Below are positions 10,791 to 23,151 of a stretch of 64,000 bases of DNA, in pieces. The stretch comes from Anthonomus grandis grandis (Eukaryota; Arthropoda; Insecta; Coleoptera; Curculionidae). Made by a program: the position numbers and the translations under genes. Under the pieces are notes generated by a model. That model worked only from the letters and a program-made list of their open reading frames with translations. It made no database searches and was not told the origin of the DNA. Each line of letters starts with the position of its first letter. Positions within the stretch are counted from its first letter, which is position 1. Location: NCBI RefSeq assembly GCF_022605725.1, contig NC_065546.1, positions 20,766,227 to 20,830,226 on the forward strand, given 5' to 3'.

Positions 10791-11390
10791 TAGATCTGGA
10801 ATGGGATGAGGCCCAGGATCTTCAATCCAAATGGGCAACCTTTAAAGGTGAACTACATTTACTTTCCAATGTCACTATCCCAAAACACATTCACCCGTTA
10901 AATTATTTCTCGGTTGGAGTTACACGCCTTCTGTGACGTTTCCCAAAAGGGTTACCGTGGTATAATATATTTTCGAATAGAATTTTCTAATAAGAATCCT
11001 TAAACGTTTTTGGTTTATTCAAAAAGCCGAGTGGCCTCAATTAAACAAGTCATAACTTTGCTGCGGTTAGAGCTTTGCGCAGCAGTGCTGTCGGCAAATA
11101 TGGTTGCCTTTGTAACCGAGACTTATAATAATTCCATTATATTTAACGACATTTTTGCTTGGGGTGACTCACAAGTTACTCTTCACTGGCTTTCTTCATC
11201 GGCACACCGATGGAAGACATTTATAGCAAACAGAGTGTCACACAGGTGGAAGAGGTAGTCCCCCCAATATGCTGGAAATATATCCCATCTATAAACAACC
11301 CCGCTGATTTGTGGTCTCGAGGGTGTACACCTTTTGAACTAGTAAACAGTTCCATTTGGTGAAATGACCCTTCCTGGCTCTTGAAACCAT
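10790..11390 (+). pseudogene. BEL/Pao connection and RNase H region
   Basis: In changing frames: LHAFCDVSQKGY (first RNase H Asp), SKSRVASIKQV and LRLELCAAVL (Glu), WGDSQVTLHWL (Asp), WKTFIANRVSHRW, then NPADLWSRGCTPFELVNS and PSWL. All are typical of Pao polyproteins in this order. Frameshifts near 10925, 11000 and 11258. The reading continues to about 11700 (IQRVIAYICHWLNKYK), where the linker to integrase is cut by an insertion. Confidence 0.75.
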
Positions 11391-11719
11391 CAAACTACTG
11401 GCCAAAACAACCGAATATAAATTGTTCTGAATCTTTTTCTGAATCAGTGCTTGAGCCAAAGGTTCTGAACTTACAGGTTACACTTGATTCATACATTAGT
11501 GATACCATTCTTAACCAATTTTCTTCACTTGCGAAAATACAGCGAGTTATTGCCTATATTTGCCATTGGTTAAACAAATATAAAAGCACTGTCAAAAGAT
11601 TAGATCCCCCATCGTGGACTTCTAACATGAAAAATTCTTTTTTTCTTATTGTCAAGCATGTTCAAAGGCAGACTTTTAAACATATCTTCACTCTTAAAAT
11701 AAATTACTTCCGAAACCTT

Positions 11720-13500
11720 TGCGAAAACTTGTTACAGTTTATTTTCGTCAGATACATAAAGAATAAGAAAATAAAATGAATCTAAAATGTTAGCGAAAGC
11801 ATAGCTCGATTATAGAACTTTAAGAGGCAATTTCTAAGTTATTCTGGTGCTAAAATTAATAAAATAAACAGTTATCATTTCAGTATTAATTATATTTTTG
11901 ATATCAATAATTTTCAACCCTTATGATGAAACTCAAATTATTAATCAAAACTTTAATTTTTTTTAATTGTTTTGATTTAACTAATGTCAGAAGTCATATC
12001 CTAGCCAATAAGATCCCAGCTTATTCTCCCATATCCCTACTAAAACCATTTCTGGCGCGAAAATCTTTGACCTCTAGGAGTCTTGAAGAACAAGCCTTTG
12101 AAGAAGGTTGTTTCTTGGTATTTTTGCCGATTTTACTCCCATGAAAAGTTGAAAACTCACCTTTTGGGTATTTTAGTTTGTGGATACTAAATGCCATACT
12201 GCAATAGTGCAGGATTATAAGTGGTGTAGTTAAATCCCAACTTTTTTTAAGGTTCTTTGTTTAAGTGTCCAGTTTTGTGTTCCCGAGAAAAGGCCAATTC
12301 CATTGGTAAGTCCTAATATTTTGATTTGGCATCTTGGTTTATGATAATCTACATATTACACATGTAATTTTATATAAGTAGACTCACGCATACCGTTAAG
12401 TTTAACCGTCAATGCTTATATCTACTTACTCTATTGGCGATTCCTCAATCTGGGTATTCTTCCACTTTCAGGCTTTTTCTTTTATCCCCCCCCGTATGGT
12501 CTTTATCCACGATTAAAAGAGGTAGAAATCTCCACTCATCTACTCCAATAACGTCCATAACATCTACATTGACATTCACTGTTAAACCGATCCACCCAGG
12601 TTCCCCACCGCAATCATGCAGCCCTTTTGGAGCCAGGTTTGATTAATGTTTGTGACGTTTAGTGAACCATGCAGTCAGTAAAACAACCTAACCAGTAAAC
12701 CAAAGTCCTGTCAACATTCATTAGCTTTACTGTAGTATATTAGATTAAATACTAACCTCAAAATTACATTGTTACCACTCTGATCATTAGATTTTACTAC
12801 CACACCATTGTTTTGAATAGTTTCATAATAACTAGGTACATATTAGTTATTTTATTGAAATAGACCGTATAGATCTTGTAAACTGGATAAATAGGCCTAT
12901 TTCGAAAGTACCCATGCAAACTTTTAGCCCCAAACAACATAATACAAGATTTTAGTTTTGATATAAACACTATATTTAGGAAGGGCAACATAACTTGTTC
13001 TTAGAATAATAAGTTTGATTATTAATTTTTCTTTCAATATAGATTCACTTAAAACTGTCTGTTCTTCCTTGTGAGATTTTATTTCAGGTTTATAGGTAGG
13101 TATAGTGCTTTTAGTAATTTCCTGTTTTCTTGGTCATCGGGATTTTCTTATCCATCTGGGATAAAACAGGTGGCGCTTATATTTTATTGATCTCTTGTTG
13201 AATCCACGCCACTCTACCAAAGTGGTTAGTGCTAGTCGGCTTCCCTTTGAGAAGATCCCCTGAGCTGTCTCTATAGCCTATAGTAAGTCTCCCTCCTTCC
13301 ATTATTTCCCTGGTACCCACTTCCTAACCCTCACTCCCCATATCTTTACTCTCCTTTTTCCTTCCTGTTATTCTCCATCCCTCCATTCAAATTTCATTTA
13401 ATCCAAGTATAATTAAAGCAATATTAAAGTAATAAATTTTTATTGATTAATTATATTAACTAATTCTTTAATTATTGATTCTTTATTTATTTTTTTTTTC
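11720..13500. other. Insertion of unidentified DNA inside BEL pol
   Basis: The pol homology stops near 11700 and resumes at 13505 in the same orientation, so about 1.8 kb here is a later insertion. No coding family recognised; small open frames (11923-12144, 12434-12646) look random. 13280-13390 is a strongly pyrimidine-rich strand. 13195-13260 (CTACCAAAGTGGTTAGTGC...) has a tRNA-A-box-like look, but no complete cloverleaf was found. Confidence 0.5.
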
Positions 13501-13504
13501 ATTT

Positions 13505-14699
13505 AACAAACTCGCAGTGTTTGTAGATGAGCAAGGTCTTTTGCAAGTAGGTGGAAGAATAAAACAATCTTAATCGTTATCCTTTAGTGCAAAACACCCC
13601 TTATTGTTGCCGAAAACTCACCGATTCACTGATTTAGTGGTCGAGCTTACTCATCAAAAATATTTGCATCCAGGGTTGAAAACTTTGCATTATTTAATTC
13701 TAGAGCAATATTGCATTTCGTCACCACGGTAAGCTATAAATCGTTGCTTATCAAAATGCATTCGATGTTTTAAGGCTAAACCCAAATCTTATACCCCTAT
13801 GATGGCTGACCTTCCTCTATTTAGGGTGTCCCAAAATAAATGTTTTTCACATGTCACTCTAGACTACGCTGGATGGTTTAGTATTTCTTCGGGCAAATAT
13901 CAAGGTTGCAGAAATTCAAAGGGGTTTGTCGCAATTTTTTGTTATGGTGCTACTCGGGCAATTCATTTTGAACTAGCTTCAGATCTTTCAACACACGCTT
14001 TTATTGCGGCATTCGCCGTTTTGTGGCTAGAAGAGGTCGCATATCAGATGTCTATTCTGATCAAGGTACCAATTTTGAAGGTGCAAAAAATACTTTATGG
14101 GAGTAATTAAAGTACGCTGCGGTTTCACTTTTAATAAATTTGCGCCCTAATCCCCCTGGAGCACCTCATTTTAATAGCCTATCTGAAGCTGGCGTTAAGT
14201 CGGTTTAAGTCGGTAGTTGGCGAACAAATCCTGATATATGAAGAGTTTTATACATTCTCGACCCAGGTGGAGGTTCTGTTAAATTCATGTCCCTTAACCG
14301 CAATCCGATCCGTCCCAAATGATTTGAGTTCATTAACTCCCGGTTATTTTCTGACCATGGAGGCTCTGAATACCCTTCTAGATCCATGCCTGTCGCATCT
14401 AAAATTAAATCGATTAAATTGATGGCAAAAAATGTACAAAAGATGCACGCGGATTTCTGGAAGAGGTAAAAGGGCGAGTATTTGCATTTATTGCAGCAAC
14501 CTTCAAAATGGAACGAATGTAACGAAAACATACGTTTAAATACTCTAGTTTTAATTAAAAATTAACGAACCTCACCGTTGCAATGGATATTAGGTACCCG
14601 GATAGTACCCGATATAGTAAACCCAGTTTATAACGCAGACCAATGGTTAAAATATATCCTCTTCCAATTGAAGACTGTAAAATTGATGAACTGATGTAA
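13505..14699 (+). pseudogene. BEL/Pao integrase and polyprotein C-terminus
   Basis: FVDEQGLLQVGGRIKQS opens the zinc-binding part, with the HPLLLP...HQKYLHPG and CIRCFKAKPKSY pieces. The core is VTLDYAGWF (first Asp), GFVAIFCYGATRAIHFELAS, then SDQGTNFEGAKNTL (second Asp) and NSLSEAGVKSV (Glu). At 14634-14699 RRPMVKIYPLPIEDCKIDEL ends with TAA, the usual Pao polyprotein tail. At least four frameshifts. It acted in the nucleus to insert the DNA copy; dead here. Confidence 0.75.
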
Positions 14700-16099
14700 T
14701 GCCTCTAAATTTTCTCACAGAGTATAATTTAATGCTTTATTATATCACTTAGTACGTTTAGTTACTAGTATTATTATTATATTTATCTGCTTTAAACAAT
14801 TTTTAATGAGTTTGTTGGTTCCTAATTTATAATGAACTTTTAAAGTAAAGAGAAATAAAACAAATCTTTACCTATAATTAAAAAATGTAGTCTAATCTTT
14901 TGTGAATTTAATTAAAGATGATTATCCTGTTATTTGGGTTTTGTCATATGTTCTTCGCTTTAGTATTCAAGGCTTGAAATTAGTTGAAAATACTGTCGCG
15001 TGTCAGTCCGTTTAATATTTAGTAATTATTTGAGAGGTCTCTTGCCTGCTATTCGCTTCATACCTTCTACACGTTCAAAATAATTACTGCTAGTTTTATT
15101 TTGAGCGCATTTTATGATGCCCCTTATGGTACTATATCAATAAAAAAAGGCCCTGCAATATGGTCATGCAAAGTACCAGCCCAAACAATAAATTTTTGAG
15201 GATTCTTAGTACGGTGTTAAAGACTTCTGTGTTTAGTTTACCAAGACCAATAATAGAAAGATTGTAAGTATGTAACAGTTTTATGGTCCATACCCAACTT
15301 CATTTTAACCCTTCTACTTGATCATGTTGAATTCACTTTTAGGGCACTGCATATCGTTTCTTTCAATCTCCAGCTCCTAGACCTTTTCGATAGAAGGTTC
15401 GACTATAGGTCCACAAAGTTATTTGAAGCATAGGGGTATAGGTGAGACGAAAGGTAATTATGACCGCTTCATTGCCGTACTATTTTTAAAATAATTTAAG
15501 TAACTTACATTTCTTAAAGTCTCATACACCTCGAAAACATCTGGGTTGGGGAGCCAAGCAGTTTAAAAGTTGACTCGGTGCATAACTACTAGTAGTAGCT
15601 AGCTAGCTACTGTAGTAACCGAGTCAATCAGATAACCTATCGATCGGGTGCCGCACCTCTACTGTGCTATGTTGTCATATTGGTAATATTTTAATAGATA
15701 TACTGAAATAGTTGTCGTATGCAGCATTGGTTTGATTCAAATACTTGACAATCCAATATTATAATTTTCTTATTCAAATTGAATAAGACTGGACCTACTG
15801 GTTAATTTTTTTTTAGTTTTTAGAGAATTAATTAGCATATACAATGATAGTTATATTAAATTAAAAAAAAATATTGTGTTTTGACGGGATTAATATGACA
15901 ATTTTGCTTTAAGACTTTTAATAGATAAGTCACGCTCCATAAAATCTTTTTCGAGACACACATCAAGTTGTCGAAGTATACACTAATAAAATGAGGCATG
16001 CCGATAATATTATTAAAATTCTATTCTTATTTTCTGTTAAGTTTAAAAGTTAAACTGTAATAAATAATATATCTGTGAAAAATAAAAACAGCAAATAGC
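14700..16099. other. No gene seen; expected 3' LTR not found
   Basis: A 3' LTR would be expected after the BEL stop, but nothing here matches 5184-5470. AT-rich with a small hairpin (listed separately) and no recognised protein. Confidence 0.4.
15570..15627. repeat. Hairpin with 18-bp perfect central palindrome
   Basis: Outer arms TTGACTCGGT (15570-15579) and ACCGAGTCAA (15618-15627). The centre 15594-15611, AGTAGCTAGCTAGCTACT, is its own reverse complement. Function unknown. Confidence 0.7.
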
Positions 16100-17640
16100 T
16101 ATTAGACGACCGAGGCGGTCGCTAATTATCGAGAATTTGGGGTTGGAAGGGCTTGCTCAGTGCTAATCGGGGTAATACTAAAACCGTATTGTAGAGGGTT
16201 CCTTGGGCAGCGACGTGTTACACACCATACTGTACCAACTTTCCCTAGATTTTCGAGGGACTTCTTATGAGGGAAAAAACGAAACGAAAAAATTAAAGAC
16301 CTTAACGTGGCGGGCAATAGGCACGATTCTCTTTTAGAGGAACCTTCGGGGGTGATAGATGAGTTGCCATCCACATCACTACCGGTAGTTGAAGATACAC
16401 CTGCAGAGCGCGTTACGAACTACAATGGAGGTGGACCCGGAGGAACGGCCGAGCGTTAGGGAGAAAACTCCTTTACTCAAACACTCAATGTCGAGTCACT
16501 TAGACACCTCTGACACCTCAGACACCTCTGAGGAATGCAAGAACCTCAGTGATTCTCAGACCACCTTCAGGAAAAAAACGTAATGGGGCGCAAGGCAAAC
16601 GCCTAGTTAAGCTTAGGGCCGAAGGCAAGGACTATGAAACTGTCCTTGCCATCATCCTTACAAAGAGCAAAGAGTATTCCAGGAATGCGAGGAAAACTCA
16701 AGCTTCTTCGACCGAACAAACGGGCGGTAGTGGCTCGCAGATGGTTGAAAACTCAGCTTCTGGTAGTGGCAACCGTCTACGCTCTGAAGGCAGCATCCTA
16801 GGGTAGGAGACGAGACGCAATAAGAAAAGCGGAGGTACGTATCGCTGGAGAACCACTTGCCGTGAGTGTTCTGCTCTCTGGTCAGCTTATTGCTCTCCAA
16901 AGAGCAATACTTAGGTCAGTACAATAACTGCCTGATGCAAGATGCAGTGATTGAACTGAGGGTGCTGGCAAGTGACGTTTTACGAGAATTTGTAGAAACC
17001 CGGGTGGCTTCAACTCACTTGTACGAAACTGCCAAATGGCTTGCCTCTTTAAGAGATCAAGACATCTTGCAGAGACTGTTCAACCTTGGGAGGGAGTTAA
17101 ACTTAGGTTTGTGAAAGGGGCACGACCTCATATCTGCGAGACCTACCTTTCGGATGAAGTCCGGGTGATGTGCTAACGCGTCTGATGCAGATGAACCGAG
17201 GCCTGGATACTCGCGAGTAGGACGTACTACTACATCGTAAATGTTCGGGACCGTGTTTACCTTAGACATTTGCTGTCGATGACACATCCATCCACTGCAA
17301 GAGGCTGAGGTCAATGGACTTTGGCTTCGGTTAGGGGAGGTATCGTCCGAGGACTAAGGCGACCCAAAAGCGAAGACCTGAGGATTTAAGCGATAACATG
17401 CCTAACGCAGCCTCAGCTCAAACCTCTAGATAGTCATCTACAGGGAAGGTTAGTTCCATCCCAAAAAAGAATGCTCCGAGGCAGCAACAATTGCGCTCAG
17501 TAAAGGTGAAACATACACCGAGCAAAATGGTACCCAATGAAGGTAAGAAAGAAAAATAAAAAGGACAATAATAACAGCCATCTAAAGCAACCACCTCATT
17601 CGCCACCTACAGGAGGCAGACCTGGGGAAATTAAAGGGCT
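16100..17640 (+). other. GC-richer block with retrotransposon-gag-like fragments, not identified
   Basis: Clearly richer in G and C than its surroundings and carries several overlapping open frames on the plus strand. 16389-16583 has a Thr-Ser-Asp repeat (DTSDTSDTSEE) from a 9-bp tandem (GACACCTCT). 16549-16806 contains GKDYETVLAIILTKSKEYS, which recalls the G-K-x-Y motif in ORF1/Gag of R1-like non-LTR elements. 16866-17114 encodes a helical 82-residue stretch (MFCSLVSLLL...). I cannot connect these into a known protein. Could be a decayed R1-clade ORF1 or a host gene fragment. Confidence 0.35.
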
Positions 17641-17907
17641 TAAGCCAGGTGACAATATCAAATTTTACACCATATTTTAACGAAAATTAATTATAATAGT
17701 TCATATAAATCTACTAGGTGAAACAAAATATAGGATAGTGCAGGTCACATTTTTTTTAATGATACTTTAAGATTCTGCGTAATTTGGCTCAAAATAATTA
17801 TAAAATGACAAAAAAGTTTTACCATTTTCTAATTAATTTTTTTCCCTATGAAAAGCACCAAAATATTTGATCTCATTTCTGCTCCAGCATCAATATTGTT
17901 GTTTGGA

Positions 17908-18009
17908 GTTGGAATAAATTCATTTAAAATTCAGGGATGTGTTAGCGTTTTTTTCTCGAACACACACCTAAATTTTAAATGAATTTGTGCCAACCTGCGC
18001 ATCCTCACT
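17908..18009. repeat. Short MITE of the F-shell family
   Basis: Arms 17908-17943 and 17959-17994 (GTTGGAATAAATTCATTTAA... and its complement), 15-base loop, then CTGCGCATCCTCACTA and TATA at the right end. The right end matches the outer end of the repeats at 38465 and 47836 (CAGTGAGGATGCGCAG). Non-coding deletion derivative of that family. Confidence 0.7.
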
Positions 18010-20119
18010 ATATAGCTTAATCTGTATGAATGTTCACTACTTAAACAAACAAAGAATTAATAATTTTATTAATTCATTAAACACTTTAAGTAAATGAGTT
18101 AAGTACTAAGCTTTTATCTGAAGAAGCCGTTGTATATATAATAGAATAGTCAGCAAGAAGTAGTGGTTAAAGATAATAAATGGAGCATAATTCTATACTG
18201 TTGTAATTAGATCTTACAAACAATATTTGGCTGATTGCAAAGAATGGTCTAATTTATATGACAATGAGAATCACCCCCAAATAGAGTCCTTAACAATCGC
18301 CTGGACTATATGATGCATCGTATATGAGAATAAAAGGTTTAGGTTTATAATATAGTCCCGGGATAGTAGGGCATATCTAGTCAAGAAAAAAGTGCATATT
18401 TTACTATCTCTAAACATAAAGCAAGATAAAACTATTTAGCTAAGTGAATCATTTTATAGTAGACCTAGCAAACAGAAAATAATGGCCTAACATGCTGATA
18501 GCCCAACATCATTGTTTCGAAAAAGAGTGTAAATATGATACACAAACGCGTCGAAAATTAGTCATATTCTTACTGTGAGGAGCTGGAGTATACCAGGGTA
18601 ACACTGGTCGAGGATAATGAAGTATGTACTCACTGGAAAGATTCTTAATTTTCCTTTATGGCGATAAGGAAGAAGTTAAAAAAAGTCAGGAAAATACATA
18701 ATTATATATCCTGATAACCCTGATTAGCGGCTGCTGTTAAAACTACCAAATGCAGCGAAAGATAAAGCACGTTTGGTTGCTTATTCATTTCTAATAATGA
18801 CAGCAGAACTAACTGCGGTTTTAACAGGTCTCTGTAGACTAAACAGGCTCCCGTATTTGTAGCTCCCAGACTGTTGTACTCGAGCTGCGGCATGTCGGAG
18901 GATGCTACTTTCTTTATCATTTTATTATTAAATCATTGTCCAGGTCAATGTAAGGGCTAGAATACTGAGTCTGATTCTGCCATGTGAGAAACTAAAAGAC
19001 CTACTAGAAAAGCTTACTGTCCTTAATTTGGAAGACGTTGTCAGGCTAAGAGAGGATGATCAGCAGTAACGATGGGGATTTTTGGATTGCCGGAAAGAGT
19101 CTTTGGATGATCGCTTTTAGGCCTATTTCCAAGCACTGATTCCTCATTATTACTAGTACTACTGTTTTGATGTTAGCTACAGATCTAGTTTGCTGGAATT
19201 TTGGACATGTTTTTTAGAAATTTTAAATATTTATTTACAAATTTAGTGGCGTAAAGGTAATATAAATCGTATTTTATATTAACTTTCTTTGAATTCCCTA
19301 TATCTAACGCTCTGTATTAGAAACATATTACATGCTTTATATAGTACGTAGCCCCCCTAAGTAAAAGAGTCAACTCATTATTGATTCGCATGGGTTCGTT
19401 CATAAGGACACATGAAACCGGGGCTTTTAGGAGGTTATTTGGTAGTCTAATTCAAAGCAACCCTTACGTATATAATAAGGGTGAAATAAAAGGTGTACGT
19501 TGCTTAAATATGACACTAATGCAAACTTGTTTTAGTGGCGGTGAAACATGCGACATTTGAATTTTTATTGCCGAAAGTTTGAAAGTTTACGAAATGCCTA
19601 GTTGTGTTTAAGATTAGATAAGGTGATGTCCTAGATTTTGTAAAGGATTTATTTCATAATGCTTCATGGAGGGCTTAAGTTAACTTTAGATGATTAAAAA
19701 AAAAGGCTGCAGGTGTAGTGTGTGGAAGGAGAATATCTTTAACCAGCACGGATAGTGATTTGTCCTCTATCCGTGTTATTGTTTAATCAGCTTTAGATTA
19801 TAATGTTTTAATAATTCTGTATAAAACTTTACAATATAGAAAAATAACTATTATTAAGATTATAAAAAAAATAAAAATAATATAAAAAATTTTACAACAT
19901 TAAAAAAATAATACTATTAACATAACAATGAAACTGGAATTGAGTTTAAGGATAATTATGATTACTGCAACAATTACGACATATTTGTAAGCATTGGTTT
20001 AGATATGGAACAAAAAATACTCACCTTTGATACTCCAGCAAATGTTAGAACATACATCCCAGACTTACACCTGTACAAGCTAACGTATTTTAAAAGAAAC
20101 TGAATTTATAAAACATGTC
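18010..20119. other. No recognisable gene
   Basis: Mixed AT-rich DNA. 18560-19150 is less AT-rich but stop-ridden in all frames; a minus-strand frame at 18702-18920 shows no known domain. Confidence 0.35.
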
Positions 20120-20837
20120 TCAATTTAAAAAAAACAAGACATTACCTTGTTTTAAAAATACCACTGCTGACTTCATACAAAAAATTCACAAAGATATGTG
20201 GATCCTACTTAAGCAATGCTTATGATATAAATTTAATTTTTGAGAATGGCTTAACGCATTCTAGTTTTAAACTTCAATAGTGTGTTCAATTTTTGAAAGT
20301 GGTGATAGAATAGTATTAAAAATTTTCGACCAATCAGCCTTGCATTTAACAAAGATCTTTGCAAAATGTTTCAAATCAGAATAATACATTTTTTAAACAA
20401 AAATAAAACACTGTCTTAAAACAAATTTGCGTTTCTTAAAAGAAATAAACATCAACGGTATTTGATGTATTTATGTATATAATTTTACATCTGACTTAAC
20501 TAAAGGTACCTAATGTCTGAGTGTTTTCATAGATCTCGCTAAATCGTTTAACATGTTCCCTCATAATTATGGTATATGAGGAGTCCCACTAACATTATTA
20601 CGAAATTACTTACGGGGTAGTGTGATGTGACGAAAGAAAATGCTATTGGAGATCTTAAAATAATTAAAAATTGATTGAATATATTCATATTATCTCTAAA
20701 GTTGACCAAAACAACTTACATAGTATTTTCTTTGACTAATGCTAACAGACCTAAATTTACTAGTATATGGGTGGCGGACTACAACATCCAAGAAGTAGTA
20801 CGTACTAAATATTTAGGATTTATGTTGGACAAATATA
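20120..20837 (+). pseudogene. Non-LTR reverse transcriptase, N-terminal part (interrupted)
   Basis: Shifted frames give, in order, RT landmarks: IFDQSAL-type (FRPISL box, about 20320), FLKEI, FIDLAKSFNM (A-box Asp, about 20535), GVPLTLLRNYLRG (about 20585), LKLTKTTYIVFSL and RTKYLGFMLDKY (from 20696). The clade looks jockey/CR1-like. It is cut at the TA 20836-20837 by a 2.6-kb transposon and resumes at 23458. Several stops besides. Confidence 0.75.
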
Positions 20838-21119
20838 CAGGTGTCCCGGTTCATGTGGGAAACCTCTTGGATCTAGGTAAAACATCGAACAATAATACCG
20901 AACGTTCCTATAAAAAAATTCCTACAGGCCTTCTTTATGAAGATACAGACTCCTAAAGGACGCTGCTGGAAATTTGTTTTTCATAAATTACTTTTAAACT
21001 ACCCGGTAGAATTTAATAAAAATTTTAGGTGACGACATCCTTAAAATACATTTACCTTGTTTACTTTACCAGGGGCGGACTAGGTTGTACACTTTAATGC
21101 GTATATTTTTAACACCCTG
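20838..21119 (-). repeat. MITE-like unit, left outer shell
   Basis: Ends in CAGGTGTCCCGG at 20838 and AACACCCTG at 21119, followed by TA. An inverted copy lies at 23152-23455. The unit itself has only a short terminal repeat (CAGGGTGT). Contains GGGGCGGACTAGGTTG. Confidence 0.75.
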
Positions 21120-21308
21120 TATGTTAAAGTCTAAAAAAATAGATTTGGATACCTTGAACCCTAGGCTAAAAAAAAGGTACTTTCTTTCTCTTTTTCATTA
21201 TCGATAAAATGAGCCGTTTTGGTGATAATAAGTACGCCAGTTATTCAAAGATCAGAAAATTTCGATGTACGTCATTTAATTTAAAAAAAATACATGTTCC
21301 TAAAAATA

Positions 21309-22923
21309 CAGTGGTGTCCTAAAAAATACTTTTACAAAATATTTCTTATTTGTTATACGTTTATTTCTTTTTTGGTATTCCTTAGATAAAAACTAAACTT
21401 AAAAAAAAATAAAAAAAAATAATGTAAACCAGTTGTATTGTACCTAACTTATTTATCGGAATTTTTGCATTTTTGAACGAATTATTGTTACAAACGTTGC
21501 TATACTCCAAATTTAGCAAATATCTATCATTTAAACCTAATCTTTGTCAACATATTCATCCTTTATTTGATAATATTTTTTTAATTTTTGTATTTTTTGG
21601 TAACTTTTAATTTAAATTACGTCAAAATATGGAGTTTACTTTTATTGAGTATGCAGATATGCATCTTATGTATGGTCTGGCGTCTTGCAATGCATTGGAA
21701 GCAATAAGATTGTACGAAGAAAGATTTCCCAATCGCATTATTCCGGATCAGAAAACATTTCAACGTGTTGATCAACGTCTAAGGGAAACTGGTAGGTTTC
21801 TGTTTTCCACTTAATGAGGTAATACTATTAAATTTCCTTAATGCAATTTTAGGATGTTTTGCAAAAAAAAAAAGAATAATGGTGGTCGGAGGAGAACAAC
21901 ACATACAGTGCAATTGGAAGAAAATATTTTAGACGCTGCTGACACTCCTACAACGAGTACTCGAAAATTAGCCGCTCAGCTTCATTCGTCCAAAACAATT
22001 GCACATATGGTACTTTAAGAACAACTGTTGTACCCATATCACTTACAAAAAGTACATGAACTACTGCCCAGAGATTTTGCTCCTAGAATACACTTCGCAA
22101 ACTGGCTGTTAGATCAGCAGCGAAATAACCCTAACTTTATCAGCATGATTCTTTTTACGGATGAAGCAGGGTTTACCAAAAATGGAATTGAAAACTTACA
22201 TAACTCGCATGTATGGGTTGATGAAAATCCCCGTGATACTATTATTTCTCATCATCAAAATCAATTCCAATCAATAAATATCTGCGCAGGAATTATTTTT
22301 TGATTGGGCCATTTGAACTGCCACTACGTTTAAACGGAGAACTTTATTTGGAGTTCCTCCAGAACAATCTTCCAGATTTATTGGAAGATTTGCCCCTTGC
22401 AACCCGCCGAGATATGTATTTTATGCATGATGGAGCCTCACCCCATTTTAGCCTTGCTATAAGACACCACTTAAATAACACTTTTGAAAACCGTTGGATA
22501 GGTAGAGGACGACCTGTTGCTTGGCCTCCTCGGTCTCCCGATCTAACGCGATTAGATTTTTATCTATGGGATCACCTCAAAACCTTGGTGTATTCCACCC
22601 CAGTCGATACTTGGGAAGAACTGCTCCAAAGAATTACATTTCATTGTGATAATATAAAAAACAATCTTGGGTTATTGTGGCGAGTGCAGCAGTCCTCGAT
22701 TCGTCGTGCCCGCGAATGTGTTAGAGTTCACGGAGCCCACGTCGAACCTACTTATGAAGTTTTTAATAATTAATTGTTTATTGGTCGTATTGAAGAATTT
22801 AACTTTTGTTTACATATTTGGTTTTTGGAATTTTTTTGTAAGTTGTTTTTTCTAATTTAAAAACATATACTCATCATAGGTTTTTTTTATTATTTTGTAA
22901 AAGTATTTTTTAGGACACCACTG
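21309..22923 (+). mobile_element. DD41D element, family B (core of composite 2)
   Basis: Ends CAGTGGTGTCCTAAAAAATA / TATTTTTTAGGACACCACTG, bordered by TA on both sides (21307-21308 and 22924-22925). The terminal repeats continue inwards for tens of bases with decreasing match. Beyond the TA the flanks stay inverted copies of each other, so the element sits exactly at a dyad axis. Confidence 0.8.
21629..22773 (+). pseudogene. DD41D transposase, family B, with probable intron
   Basis: Starts MEFTFIEYADMHLMYGLAS (N-terminal helix-turn-helix). A likely 61-bp intron, GTAGGT...TTTTAG, lies at 21792-21852; splicing joins RETG to the next exon. An 11-A run just after it shifts the frame. A stop follows at 22016-22018. 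Catalytic residues: FTDEAGF, FMHDGASPH and TRLDFYLWD; 41 residues separate the second and third Asp. Another frameshift near 22300. Ends at 22773. Inactive DDE transposase. Confidence 0.8.
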
Positions 22924-23151
22924 TATTTTTAGGAACATGTATTATTTTAAATTAAATGACTTACATCGAAATTTCTCTGTTCTTTAAATAACTAGCGTAC
23001 TTATCTCATTTAAAAAAAAAATTAAAAAAATAAACATTGACTCGTTTATTATTTTTTTTTCTCCAAAACGGTTCATTTTATCGATAATGAACAAGAGTAC
23101 CTTTTTTTTAGTCAAGGTATCCAAATTTATTTTTTTTTAGACTTTAACATA

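Noticed and set aside
13195..13260. tRNA or tRNA-derived SINE head
   Set aside because: Only an A-box-like GTGGTTAGTGC is seen; no B-box at a proper distance and no stems.
14205..14531. 108-codon minus-strand frame
   Set aside because: Antisense to the BEL integrase C-terminal part, which reads through here on the plus strand in broken frames.
16126..17606. Minus-strand frames at 16126-16374, 16658-16900, 17057-17314 and 17418-17606
   Set aside because: Overlap plus-strand frames in a GC-rich block where long open frames arise easily; no recognisable motifs.
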